In this document: in pieces, positions 1 through 6,650 of the stretch
Layout of the letters: every line of letters starts with the position of its first letter
Numbering within the stretch: the stretch's first letter is position 1
Made by a program: the position numbers and the translations under genes
Assembly: GCA_938036585.1 (NCBI GenBank)
Contig: CALHQN010000198.1
Span: forward strand, 1-10,839
From: an uncultured Campylobacter sp.
Lineage (GTDB): Bacteria > Campylobacterota > Campylobacteria > Campylobacterales > Campylobacteraceae
Reading direction: 5' to 3'
Length of the DNA stretch: 10,839 bases
The notes under the pieces: model-generated
What the model was told of the DNA's origin: nothing
The model's database searches: none
What the model saw: the letters and a program-made list of their open reading frames with translations, nothing else

Positions 1-230
1 ATATTTCAAAAACAATTTTAACACAGTGTAACACAATGATTTGTTTTCAAGCATTTGATGATACAAATTTTAATTTTCTAGGCAACTATATAGGTAAAGA
101 GATGGCTATGACTCTGCCAGCTATGAAAAAATATCACGCAATCATTGCAGGCAAAGCTTTAAAATCGGATTTGCCATTGATTGTTGATGTTGCTAGAAAT
201 AATACTAATGGACAAATTTCCGATAAATAA
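1..230 (+). CDS. C-terminal fragment of a HerA/DUF87-type P-loop ATPase (partial, 5' end outside window)
   Basis: The reading frame is open from the left edge (first full codon at position 3) to TAA at 228-230, giving about 75 residues. The first ATG, at 36, is therefore probably internal and not the start. The tail contains SKTILTQCNT, then a Phe-Gln segment, LPAMKKYHAIIAGKA and a final LPLIVDV stretch. From memory this pattern (TIL-QCNT, a central LP, then AI-GKA and a Pro-hydrophobic end) matches the last part of HerA/DUF87 ATPases, hexameric DNA-translocating motors found in DNA repair and in anti-phage systems with SIR2 or nuclease partners. The Walker motifs lie upstream, outside the window. 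The DNA is much more AT-rich than the next genes, as expected for accessory DNA. Family call moderate; role unknown. Confidence 0.55.
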   Translation, partial: ISKTILTQCNTMICFQAFDDTNFNFLGNYIGKEMAMTLPAMKKYHAIIAGKALKSDLPLIVDVARNNTNGQISDK

Positions 231-399
231 ATATGTAAAATTTTGAATACTAAACTCGTTCCTAATTGATAGATTTGCCTTTTCTGTATATTTAGCAGCA
301 ATACCTTAGGTCTTTTAAAAATATATCAATATTCTCAATAATATTTCTAAAATTTTCTATTACTACTACAAACACTCTATCTTTTTTTCTATGTTAAAT

Positions 400-1290
400 T
401 TAGTTTCTCTTTTGAACCTTCACTTTGCCCTTGTCTTTGCCGCTTTGAGGCTGGGCTTGCGGGCGCTCGATGATGCGGATATTGGCGTTTGAGCGGAGCC
501 TGTCGTTAAACTCGGCGACCGCTTTTTTGCGCTCGGAGGTTACGTAGCCCTCGATCGCTCTATCTTGCACGCTGTCAAAGTCGAGCGTACGAAGCCCCTT
601 TTTGTCGTTTACGTAAAACATCTCGTAGCCGTTGCGCGTAGGGATGATCGGCGAAAATTTGCCCTGCTCGACGTTCGTGACGATATATTTTAGCCCCTCG
701 TCCATTTGGTTTGCTTTTAGGGTTCCTTGCATCACGTAAACGTCGCTCGGGCGGAGCTTCGGATTTGCGCGGATCTTATCGAGCGGAGCTTGAGATTTCG
801 CGATATAGCGGGTAAGGGTGATGCTGTCGAAGGTCGTAAACAAAGAGCTATTTTGCGTGTAGAATTTCTTGACGTTTTCGGGGGTGGTTTTGCGCTGAAT
901 GTCCGCAAATATCGAGTTATAGAGCTTTTCTTCAAGCAGGGTGCGGCGGACGTTTTCTCTAAAATCGGCGTAATTCATCCCCTGACTTTCTACCGCGGTT
1001 TTTAGCTGATCAAAGCTTAGCTTATTTTGCTCGGCGATCGCTTTTAGCCTAGCATCTACTTCCGCGTCGTTTGCGGCGATGCCGCGGCGCTTGATCTCGG
1101 ATTGTTGAAGCTTTTGTCCGATTAAAATTTCCATCGCGGCTTGCGGTGAAGCGCCCGTTAATTTCTGGACCTTTACCAGCTCGTAGTTCGTGATAGGCTC
1201 GTTATCTACCACGGCGATGACGCCGTTTACTACTTCAGCGTTCGCACAAACGGCGCAGATCATTGCGGAAAAAAGCAGTTTTTTTATCAT
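400..1290 (-). CDS. SurA-like periplasmic chaperone / peptidyl-prolyl cis-trans isomerase (Cj1289-type)
   Basis: This is an exported folding factor, probably helping outer-membrane proteins cross the periplasm. The first residues (MIKKLLFSAMICAVCANA) form a signal peptide, with likely cleavage after ANA near residue 18. Residues 19-140 are the SurA N-terminal fold (VNGVIAVVDNEPITNYE, then helices with FRENVRRTLLEEKL). A parvulin-like PPIase domain spans about 150-240, including FSPIIPTRNGYEMFYVND. The tail is Lys/Gln-rich. The start is taken as ATG at 1288-1290, not the in-frame TTG two codons upstream, because AAAGG (1297-1301) lies 6 nt from the ATG but directly abuts the TTG. Length is 296 aa. 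Being divergent from gltX and malic enzyme matches the C. jejuni Cj1289 neighbourhood. PEB4 (Cj0596) is a related chaperone encoded elsewhere in C. jejuni. Confidence 0.88.
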   Translation of the reverse strand: MIKKLLFSAMICAVCANAEVVNGVIAVVDNEPITNYELVKVQKLTGASPQAAMEILIGQKLQQSEIKRRGIAANDAEVDARLKAIAEQNKLSFDQLKTAVESQGMNYADFRENVRRTLLEEKLYNSIFADIQRKTTPENVKKFYTQNSSLFTTFDSITLTRYIAKSQAPLDKIRANPKLRPSDVYVMQGTLKANQMDEGLKYIVTNVEQGKFSPIIPTRNGYEMFYVNDKKGLRTLDFDSVQDRAIEGYVTSERKKAVAEFNDRLRSNANIRIIERPQAQPQSGKDKGKVKVQKRN

Positions 1291-1296
1291 TTTCAA

Positions 1297-1301
1297 CCTT
1301 T
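1297..1301 (-). promoter_or_regulatory. ribosome binding site deciding the SurA-like start
   Basis: On the minus strand AAAGG ends immediately before an in-frame TTG (1294-1296) and 6 nt before ATG (1288-1290). Only the ATG has normal spacing, so the two-codon-longer TTG start is unlikely. Confidence 0.65.
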
Positions 1302-1318
1302 ATTTAATCTTTTTGCTT

Positions 1319-1324
1319 TATAAT
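1319..1324 (+). promoter_or_regulatory. -10 box (TATAAT) for the gltX operon
   Basis: A perfect TATAAT lies 60 nt upstream of the gltX ATG in the divergent gap. Campylobacter sigma-70 promoters rely on the -10 and often lack a clear -35, and none is obvious here. The predicted transcript start is near 1331, almost back to back with the one predicted for the opposite gene. Confidence 0.5.
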
Positions 1325-1336
1325 TACGAAACCGCG

Positions 1337-1342
1337 ATTATA
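1337..1342 (-). promoter_or_regulatory. -10 box (TATAAT) for the SurA-like gene
   Basis: The reverse complement of 1337-1342 is TATAAT, preceded on that strand by TGT. The predicted transcript start is near 1330, giving a leader of about 40 nt that carries the AAAGG ribosome site. The box lies inside the first bases of the gltX transcript and the gltX -10 lies inside this transcript, so the two promoters overlap. Confidence 0.5.
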
Positions 1343-1347
1343 ACATT

Positions 1348-1367
1348 AAATGGTAATAAATGGTAAT
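1348..1367 (+). repeat. perfect 10-bp tandem repeat in the divergent promoter region
   Basis: Two adjacent copies of AAATGGTAAT (1348-1357 and 1358-1367). The unit is about one helical turn, so both copies present the same DNA face. They fall at the expected -35 position of the minus-strand promoter and in the gltX leader. This could be a regulator site or chance in AT-rich DNA. Confidence 0.6.
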
Positions 1368-1384
1368 TTTTATAAAGGAAATTT

Positions 1385-2764
1385 ATGATAGTAACTCGTT
1401 TTGCGCCTAGTCCTACGGGGTATTTGCATATCGGCGGACTTCGGACGGCGCTTTTTAGTTACCTCTACGCTAGAGCAAACGGCGGCAAATTCCTGCTACG
1501 TATCGAGGATACCGATCTGAAGCGCAATTCGCAAGAAGCCGCGCAGGCGATCGAGGAAGCATTTAAGTGGTGCGATCTGGACTACGACGGGCAGGTCGTG
1601 TACCAAAGCTCGCGCTTCGATCTTTACAAACAATACGTCCAAAAGCTGCTAGATGAGGGCAAGGCATACAGATGCTATATGAGCAAGGACGAGCTGGACG
1701 AGCTGCGCGCGCAGCAAGAAGCTCGCAAAGAGCGCCCGCGCTACGATAACCGCTATCGCGACTTCACAGGTGCGCCGCCTGCCGGGATCGAGCCCGTCGT
1801 GCGTATAAAAGCTCCGCTTAGCGGTACGATAGAATTTAACGACGGCATCAAAGGCGATATTAAATTTAACGTAGAGGACATTTTGGACGATTTCATCATC
1901 GCGCGTTCCGACGGCACGCCCACGTATAACTTCACGGTCGTGATCGACGACGCGCTGATGGGCGTCACGGACGTGATCCGCGGCGACGATCATCTAAGCA
2001 ACACCCCGAAGCAGATCGTGCTGTATAACGCGCTGGGCTTTAAAATTCCGAAATTTTACCACGTCGCGATGATCAACGGCACCGACGGCAGCAAGCTAAG
2101 CAAACGCCACGGCGCTACCGACGTGATGGAGTACAAACGTATGGGCTATCTGCCGCAGGCTCTGTTAAATTTCTTAGTGCGCCTGGGCTGGAGCCACGGA
2201 GACGATGAAATTTTTAGCATGGAGGAGATGAAGCGCTACTTTGATCCCAATCATATAAGCAAGAGCTCCAGTACTTTCAATCAAACCAAGCTTGAGTGGC
2301 TAAACGCGCATTATATTAAAAACTCTGACGACGATGAGCTTGCCGCACAGCTTGTAGAATTCGGCGTCGATATCCGCTCGCATGCAAAAAAACATCTCAT
2401 CGCGCAGCAGTACAAACAGCGCGCAAAGACGCTAGTGGAGATGGCTGAGGGCATTAAAGTTCTTCTAGCCCGCCCGAGCTGCTACGACGAGAAGGCGTAT
2501 AAGAAATTTGTAACCGAAAGTTCGCTAAGCTTACTCGCAAAATTTTCGGATACTCTAAGCGCAAATTTAAATGCAAAGGAGTGCGAGGAAAGGACGATGG
2601 AGTTTTTGGACGCAAACGGCGCCAAGCTAAAGGATCTTGCCCAGCCGCTGCGCGTTGCGATCACGGGGGGAAGCGTAAGTCCGTCGATTTTTGAAATTTG
2701 TGAAATTTTAGGAAGCGACGAAGTTAAAACGAGAATTTCAAATTTAATCAAAAAAGGATTATAA
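1385..2764 (+). CDS. gltX: glutamyl-tRNA synthetase (one of two GluRS paralogues expected in this genus)
   Basis: Class I synthetase that attaches glutamate to tRNA in the cytoplasm. The ATP site is clear: APSPTGYLHIGGLR at residues 8-20 carries the HIGH motif (HIGG, 15-18), and GSKLSKRHG at 235-243 is the KMSKS loop. LRIEDTD (38-44) is the usual glutamate-pocket strand. The remaining helical part, from about 300, is the anticodon-binding region. Length (459 aa) is normal. The start is ATG with AAGGAA 6-8 nt upstream. Position next to malic enzyme and the SurA-like gene matches C. jejuni gltX2 (Cj1288c). Helicobacter and Campylobacter carry two GluRS, one of which can charge tRNA-Gln for later amidation by GatCAB. 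Which specificity this copy has cannot be read from motifs alone. Confidence 0.95.
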   Translation: MIVTRFAPSPTGYLHIGGLRTALFSYLYARANGGKFLLRIEDTDLKRNSQEAAQAIEEAFKWCDLDYDGQVVYQSSRFDLYKQYVQKLLDEGKAYRCYMSKDELDELRAQQEARKERPRYDNRYRDFTGAPPAGIEPVVRIKAPLSGTIEFNDGIKGDIKFNVEDILDDFIIARSDGTPTYNFTVVIDDALMGVTDVIRGDDHLSNTPKQIVLYNALGFKIPKFYHVAMINGTDGSKLSKRHGATDVMEYKRMGYLPQALLNFLVRLGWSHGDDEIFSMEEMKRYFDPNHISKSSSTFNQTKLEWLNAHYIKNSDDDELAAQLVEFGVDIRSHAKKHLIAQQYKQRAKTLVEMAEGIKVLLARPSCYDEKAYKKFVTESSLSLLAKFSDTLSANLNAKECEERTMEFLDANGAKLKDLAQPLRVAITGGSVSPSIFEICEILGSDEVKTRISNLIKKGL

Positions 2765-2765
2765 A

Positions 2766-4022
2766 ATGGCTAAAGTAAACGTTGAAGCGGCTTTGAAGTA
2801 CCACATAGGCGGGAAAATCGGAACGAATGTAAAAACACCATGTGCTACGGCGGAGGATTTGGCGCTTGCATATACGCCGGGCGTCGCGGAGCCTTGCAAG
2901 GTGATCGAGAATGATCACGAAGCCGCATTTAAATACACTAATAAAGCCAATCTCGTAGCCGTCATCACTAACGGCACGGCGGTTTTAGGTCTCGGAGATA
3001 TCGGCGCGATCGCCGGAAAGCCCGTAATGGAGGGCAAGGCGGTTTTGTTTAAAAAATTCGGCGGCGTAGATGCGTTTGACATCGAGATCGACGAAAAAGA
3101 TCCTAAAAAGATAATTGAAATTTGCAAAGCGCTTGCGCCTACGTTCGGCGGTATAAATTTAGAGGATATTAAAGCTCCCGAGTGCTTCGAGATCGAGCGC
3201 GAGCTGCAAAAAGCCGTCGACATCCCCGTCATGCACGACGATCAGCACGGCACCGCGATGATTACAGGTGCAGGGCTTATCAACGCAGCCATCATCAGCG
3301 GCAAAAAGATCGAGGATATGAAGATCGTAGTCAGCGGCTCGGGCGCTGCGGGCATAGCGTGTGCGAAGATGTATCAAAATTTAGGCGCTAAACATATCAT
3401 AATGCTTGACTCCAAAGGGGTGATCCACAAGGGTCGCACCGATCTTACCGAGCAAAAGAAAGAATTTGCCCTAGACACCGCAGATCGCACGCTGGCTGAT
3501 GCGATTAACGGAGCCGATATGTTTTTGGGTCTTAGCAAGCCTGGCGTTTTAACCAAAGAGATGGTAAAGACTATGGCGCCGCATCCAATCATTTTTGCGC
3601 TTGCAAATCCGGTACCGGAAATTTATCCGAGCGAGGTCGAGGAAGTAAGAAGCGACGCGATCGTAGGCACGGGCAGAAGCGACTTTGCAAATCAGATCAA
3701 TAACGTTTTGGGCTTTCCGTATATCTTCCGCGGCGCGTTTGACGTAAGAGCCAAAAAGATCACCGAAAATATGAAGATTGCGGCCGCTCGCGCGATGGCG
3801 GATCTTGCTCGTAAAGAGGTTCCTGCGGAAATCCGCAAGATGCTGGGCAAAGAGAGCTTGAAATTCGGCAAAGACTACGTGATTCCAAATCCTTTCGATC
3901 CGCGCGTATTTGCCGTGATCTCGACGGCGGTTGCAAAAGCTGCGGTAGATGACGGCGTCGCTCGCGTCAAAGACTTCGACGCCGCGGCTTATAAAAAGAG
4001 CCTGGAAGCTAAAAAGCTATGA
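2766..4022 (+). CDS. mez: malic enzyme (malate dehydrogenase, oxaloacetate-decarboxylating)
   Basis: Oxidatively decarboxylates malate to pyruvate with NAD(P)+, linking C4 acids to pyruvate. In asaccharolytic Campylobacter it is a main route from amino and organic acids to pyruvate. Visible signatures are [11 protein letters not shown] with the catalytic Tyr36, [14 protein letters not shown] with the catalytic Lys91, [11 protein letters not shown] with metal ligands Glu133/Asp134, [10 protein letters not shown] (155-164), the Rossmann loop [10 protein letters not shown] (191-200) and [12 protein letters not shown]. At 418 aa it is the short single-domain type, without the phosphotransacetylase-like tail of the E. 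coli MaeB type. Its ATG lies 1 nt after the gltX stop, and AAGGA sits inside the last gltX codons, so co-translation is likely. Cofactor preference is not decidable here. Orthologue of C. jejuni Cj1287c by context. Confidence 0.94.
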   Translation: MAKVNVEAALKYHIGGKIGTNVKTPCATAEDLALAYTPGVAEPCKVIENDHEAAFKYTNKANLVAVITNGTAVLGLGDIGAIAGKPVMEGKAVLFKKFGGVDAFDIEIDEKDPKKIIEICKALAPTFGGINLEDIKAPECFEIERELQKAVDIPVMHDDQHGTAMITGAGLINAAIISGKKIEDMKIVVSGSGAAGIACAKMYQNLGAKHIIMLDSKGVIHKGRTDLTEQKKEFALDTADRTLADAINGADMFLGLSKPGVLTKEMVKTMAPHPIIFALANPVPEIYPSEVEEVRSDAIVGTGRSDFANQINNVLGFPYIFRGAFDVRAKKITENMKIAAARAMADLARKEVPAEIRKMLGKESLKFGKDYVIPNPFDPRVFAVISTAVAKAAVDDGVARVKDFDAAAYKKSLEAKKL

Positions 4023-4066
4023 TTCCTTGCTTCTGCACGAGGCGAGATTAAATTTAAGAGGCGTAA

Positions 4067-5515
4067 ATGAAAGATTTGGCTTTACTTACCGATTTTTATC
4101 AGCTTAGTATGATGCAGGGCTATTTTTTTACAAAGCCCGATCAGACGGCGGTTTTTGACGTTTTTTATCGCAAAAACCCAAGCGGCGGCGGTTACGCGAT
4201 ATTTTGCGGCCTAAGCGAGGTCGTGGATTATATCGAAAATCTTAAATTTAGCGATGACGACATCGCGTATCTAAAAAGTCTAAATTTATTTAAGCCGGAA
4301 TTTTTGGAATTTCTAAGAGGCTTTAAATTTAGCGGCGAAATTTACGCAATGGATGAGGGGCAGATCGTATTTCCGCACGAGCCGCTAATTCGCGTCAAGG
4401 CAAATATCATGGAAGCACAGCTCATCGAGACCGCGATCCTAAATACTATAAATTTCCAAACTCTCATCGCTACGAAAAGCTCGCGTATAAACTTTAGCGC
4501 TCAAGGCGATTCGGTGATGGAGTTTGGCTTGCGCCGTGCTCAGGGGCGAAGCGCCGGTATATACGGCGCAAAGGCTGCGATTATAGGCGGCTGCAGCGCC
4601 ACGTCAAACGTGCTCGCCGCAAAGAAATTTGACGTCCCTGCGATCGGCACCCACTCGCACTCTTGGATTCAGAGCTTTGATAGCGAGCTAGAGGCGTTTC
4701 GCGCCTACGCTAAAATTTATCCGAACAGCGCGCTTCTGCTCGTCGATACCTACGATACTCTCGCAAGCGGCGTGCCGAATGCGATCAAGGTTTTTAAAGA
4801 GCTGCGCGCGAGCGGTCATGAGCCGCTTGGAATTCGCATAGATTCGGGCGATCTGGAGTATCTGACCAAGCAGGCGCGTAAGATGCTTGATGCGGCGGGC
4901 TTTGAGAACGCAAAGATCACTGCGTCAAATGATCTGGACGAATATGCGATAGATCAGCTCAAGCTTTTTGACGCTAAAATCGATAGCTGGGGGATCGGCA
5001 CGAGGCTTATTACGGGCGGAGATAGTTCGAGTCTAGGCGGCGTGTATAAGCTAAGCGGTATCGAAAAAGATGGCGAGATCATAGCTAAGATCAAAATTTC
5101 AAACGATCCGCGCAAGATCAATAATCCCGGCTATAAGCAGGTCTTTAGACTTTACGACAAAGATAACGGCATGGCGCTTGCCGATCTGATCGCGCTTGAT
5201 GGAGAGAACATAGACGAGAGTGCGCCGCTTGAAATTTTCCATCCGCTTTACACCTACAAGCGTAAAATTTTAACGAATTTCAGCGCGCATAAGCTCTTAC
5301 GTCCCGTTTTCAATGAGGGCGAATTCGTAGGCGTCCGCCGTAGCGTAAGCGAGATCGCGCGTTTTAGCAAGGAGCAGAAGAGTAAATTTTGGCTCGAGCA
5401 CCTTCGCAACGTCCATCCGCAGAGCTACAAAGTGGATCTCTCTCAAAAGCTTTGGGATATCCGAAAATCACTCATCAACGAGTGCAACCTCAATTTAAAG
5501 GAAAAATATGTTTAA
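4067..5515 (+). CDS. pncB: nicotinate phosphoribosyltransferase
   Basis: Joins nicotinate to PRPP, with ATP stimulation, to give nicotinate mononucleotide: the entry of the Preiss-Handler NAD salvage route. Diagnostic motifs are LLTDFYQLSMMQGYF near the N-terminus, EFGLRRAQG (152-160), GTHSHSWIQSF with His198 at the position of the phosphorylated histidine, LLLVDTYDT (223-231), GIRIDSGDLEYL (255-266) and SWGIGTRLITG (307-317) for phosphate binding. Length (482 aa) fits the longer bacterial subtype. The gene follows malic enzyme after 44 nt with no terminator visible, and its last 8 nt overlap the start of the lipoprotein gene. The start is the ATG after a purine-rich AAGAGG. Placing NAD salvage behind an NAD(P)-dependent enzyme may be coincidental. 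Confidence 0.94.
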   Translation: MKDLALLTDFYQLSMMQGYFFTKPDQTAVFDVFYRKNPSGGGYAIFCGLSEVVDYIENLKFSDDDIAYLKSLNLFKPEFLEFLRGFKFSGEIYAMDEGQIVFPHEPLIRVKANIMEAQLIETAILNTINFQTLIATKSSRINFSAQGDSVMEFGLRRAQGRSAGIYGAKAAIIGGCSATSNVLAAKKFDVPAIGTHSHSWIQSFDSELEAFRAYAKIYPNSALLLVDTYDTLASGVPNAIKVFKELRASGHEPLGIRIDSGDLEYLTKQARKMLDAAGFENAKITASNDLDEYAIDQLKLFDAKIDSWGIGTRLITGGDSSSLGGVYKLSGIEKDGEIIAKIKISNDPRKINNPGYKQVFRLYDKDNGMALADLIALDGENIDESAPLEIFHPLYTYKRKILTNFSAHKLLRPVFNEGEFVGVRRSVSEIARFSKEQKSKFWLEHLRNVHPQSYKVDLSQKLWDIRKSLINECNLNLKEKYV

Positions 5516-5879
5516 AGTTCTATCGTGCGCCGCTTTGGCGTTAGTTTTGCTAGGATGCGGCTCAAACCAGCTCCGCCAATCCCCGGACAGCGCTATGAAT
5601 AAGCAAGCACAGAGCGAAAAAACCATAACCAAAGAGGACGCAAAGACCTTCTATTTCATCGATGACAAGGGCAAAAAACTATCGCTTAGCTCAAACGACG
5701 ATTTCAATACCGCCGTGCTAGAGGACGATAGCGGCAAAAGCTACAACCTCAAGCGCGAGCGTGCCGCAGACGGCATCTATATGGAAAACAAAGACGGAGT
5801 GAGCATCCACTTCAAAAAAGGTGAGGGCATAGTGGAGTTTAGCAAATACAAATCCATCCCGATCACCGAGGTCAAATAA
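5508..5879 (+). CDS. small lipoprotein, MliC-like (possible C-type lysozyme inhibitor fold)
   Basis: A 123-aa lipoprotein. After MFKV a hydrophobic stretch leads to the lipobox LLGC, with Cys17 as the lipidated residue. Residues 18-40 are a polar linker. The rest (45-123) alternates short strands: FYFIDDKGKKLSLS, TAVLEDDSGKSYNL, DGIYMENKDGVSIHFKKGEG. This pattern recalls MliC/PliC, which protect peptidoglycan from host C-type lysozyme. Two departures stand out. No cysteine remains after the lipobox, so the MliC disulfide is absent, and the conserved Ser-Gly-x-x-Tyr loop reads Asp-Gly-Ile-Tyr, although the Lys-Gly after it is kept. Family membership is therefore tentative. ATG 5508 overlaps the pncB stop by 8 nt, with AAAGGAAAA just upstream. 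A hairpin follows the stop. Confidence 0.6.
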   Translation: MFKVLSCAALALVLLGCGSNQLRQSPDSAMNKQAQSEKTITKEDAKTFYFIDDKGKKLSLSSNDDFNTAVLEDDSGKSYNLKRERAADGIYMENKDGVSIHFKKGEGIVEFSKYKSIPITEVK

Positions 5880-5893
5880 ACTTTAAAATTTTT

Positions 5894-5933
5894 GGTTAAA
5901 TTCCGATTTAGCGCCGGAATTTAACCCTCTTTT
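5894..5933 (+). terminator. intrinsic terminator-like hairpin between lipoprotein gene and mqnA
   Basis: A perfect 12-bp inverted repeat: GGTTAAATTCCG (5894-5905) and CGGAATTTAACC (5915-5926), 9-nt loop, then CTCTTTT. The U-tract is short and interrupted, so termination may be partial. The loop and left arm can also pair with sequence in front of mqnA (5937-5950), which suggests attenuation. Confidence 0.6.
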
Positions 5934-5950
5934 CCTGCGCTAAATTCGGA
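5902..5950 (+). promoter_or_regulatory. alternative hairpin covering the mqnA ribosome site (putative attenuator)
   Basis: Bases 5906-5914 (ATTTAGCGC) pair exactly with 5937-5945 (GCGCTAAAT). After one bulged T (5946), bases 5902-5905 (TCCG) pair with 5947-5950 (CGGA). This 13-bp stem uses the loop and left arm of the terminator hairpin, so both cannot form together. Its right arm takes in GGA of the mqnA Shine-Dalgarno GGAGAA (5948-5953). What would trigger the switch is not visible. Confidence 0.4.
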
Positions 5951-5957
5951 GAAAGTC

Positions 5958-6650
5958 ATGTTATTAGGCAAAATCGATTATCTAAATTTGCTTCCTTTTC
6001 ACGTATTTTTAAAATCCCTTCCGCTGCCGTCTTATGTTAAAAAATCGATAGAATTTAAAAAAGGGGTGCCGAGCAAGCTCTGCGCCGATCTTTATAGCCG
6101 CAGGATAGACGCTGCGGTGATCTCAAGCATCGAAAGCCGCCGCGCAAAATACTGCAAGCTGCCTCTTGGAATCGTCGCAAAGCGGGAAGTGCTAAGCGTG
6201 CTCGTTCGCAAAAACTCGGCGCCCAGGCTCGATCCCGCGTCGATGAGCTCAAATATGCTAGCCCGCGTGCTGGATCTTAGCGGCGAGGTGCTGATCGGCG
6301 ATAATGCTCTAAAGGCGCTGCTTTCGCAGGGTAGGGATAAATTCTACGATCTTGGCGAAATTTGGCAGCAGCGCACGGGCTTGCCCTTTGTTTTCGGGCG
6401 GCTGTGCTGCGTGAAAAACGAAAAAGCCTATTCGCGCCTGGCAACGAAATTTTTGCGTTCGCGCATTAAAATTCCAAGATATATCCTGCAAAGCTACGCC
6501 CTTTCGCGCGGCATAAAAGAGCGCGAAATTTTAAATTATCTAAAATTTATCGGTTATGAGATCGGCGTCCGCGAGGAGTTGGCGCTGAAAAAATTTATCG
6601 CTAAAGCCAAAAAATTAAAATTTAATCCGGTTCAAAAGGAGGGGCTATGA
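5958..6650 (+). CDS. mqnA: MqnA, chorismate dehydratase of the futalosine menaquinone pathway
   Basis: First committed step of futalosine-type menaquinone synthesis, turning chorismate into 3-[(1-carboxyvinyl)oxy]benzoate. The 230-aa soluble protein has the periplasmic-binding-protein-like fold of the family. The N-terminus GKIDYLNLLPFHVFLK carries the family's conserved Tyr-Leu-Asn; FKKGVPSKLCADL and RRIDAAVISS follow, and GEVLIGDNALKALL (98-111) is the second typical strand-turn. Length is at the short end of the family. Start ATG is supported by GGAGAA 4 nt upstream. Its TGA overlaps the next ATG (ATGA), so it is coupled to glutamate dehydrogenase. Menaquinone is the sole respiratory quinone type in Campylobacter, made by this route. 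No clear promoter lies in the 31 nt after the terminator hairpin, so expression may depend on read-through or on an internal promoter. Confidence 0.85.
   Translation: MLLGKIDYLNLLPFHVFLKSLPLPSYVKKSIEFKKGVPSKLCADLYSRRIDAAVISSIESRRAKYCKLPLGIVAKREVLSVLVRKNSAPRLDPASMSSNMLARVLDLSGEVLIGDNALKALLSQGRDKFYDLGEIWQQRTGLPFVFGRLCCVKNEKAYSRLATKFLRSRIKIPRYILQSYALSRGIKEREILNYLKFIGYEIGVREELALKKFIAKAKKLKFNPVQKEGL

Noticed and set aside
231..399. Minus-strand open stretch after the SurA-like stop, ending in two Cys codons
   Set aside because: No start codon with a ribosome site, about 50 codons at most, and low-complexity AT-rich sequence. The 169-nt gap shows nothing else I can support.
1649..1993. 114-aa minus-strand frame inside gltX
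   Set aside because: Lies antisense to conserved synthetase sequence and has no start signal or recognisable domain; a shadow.
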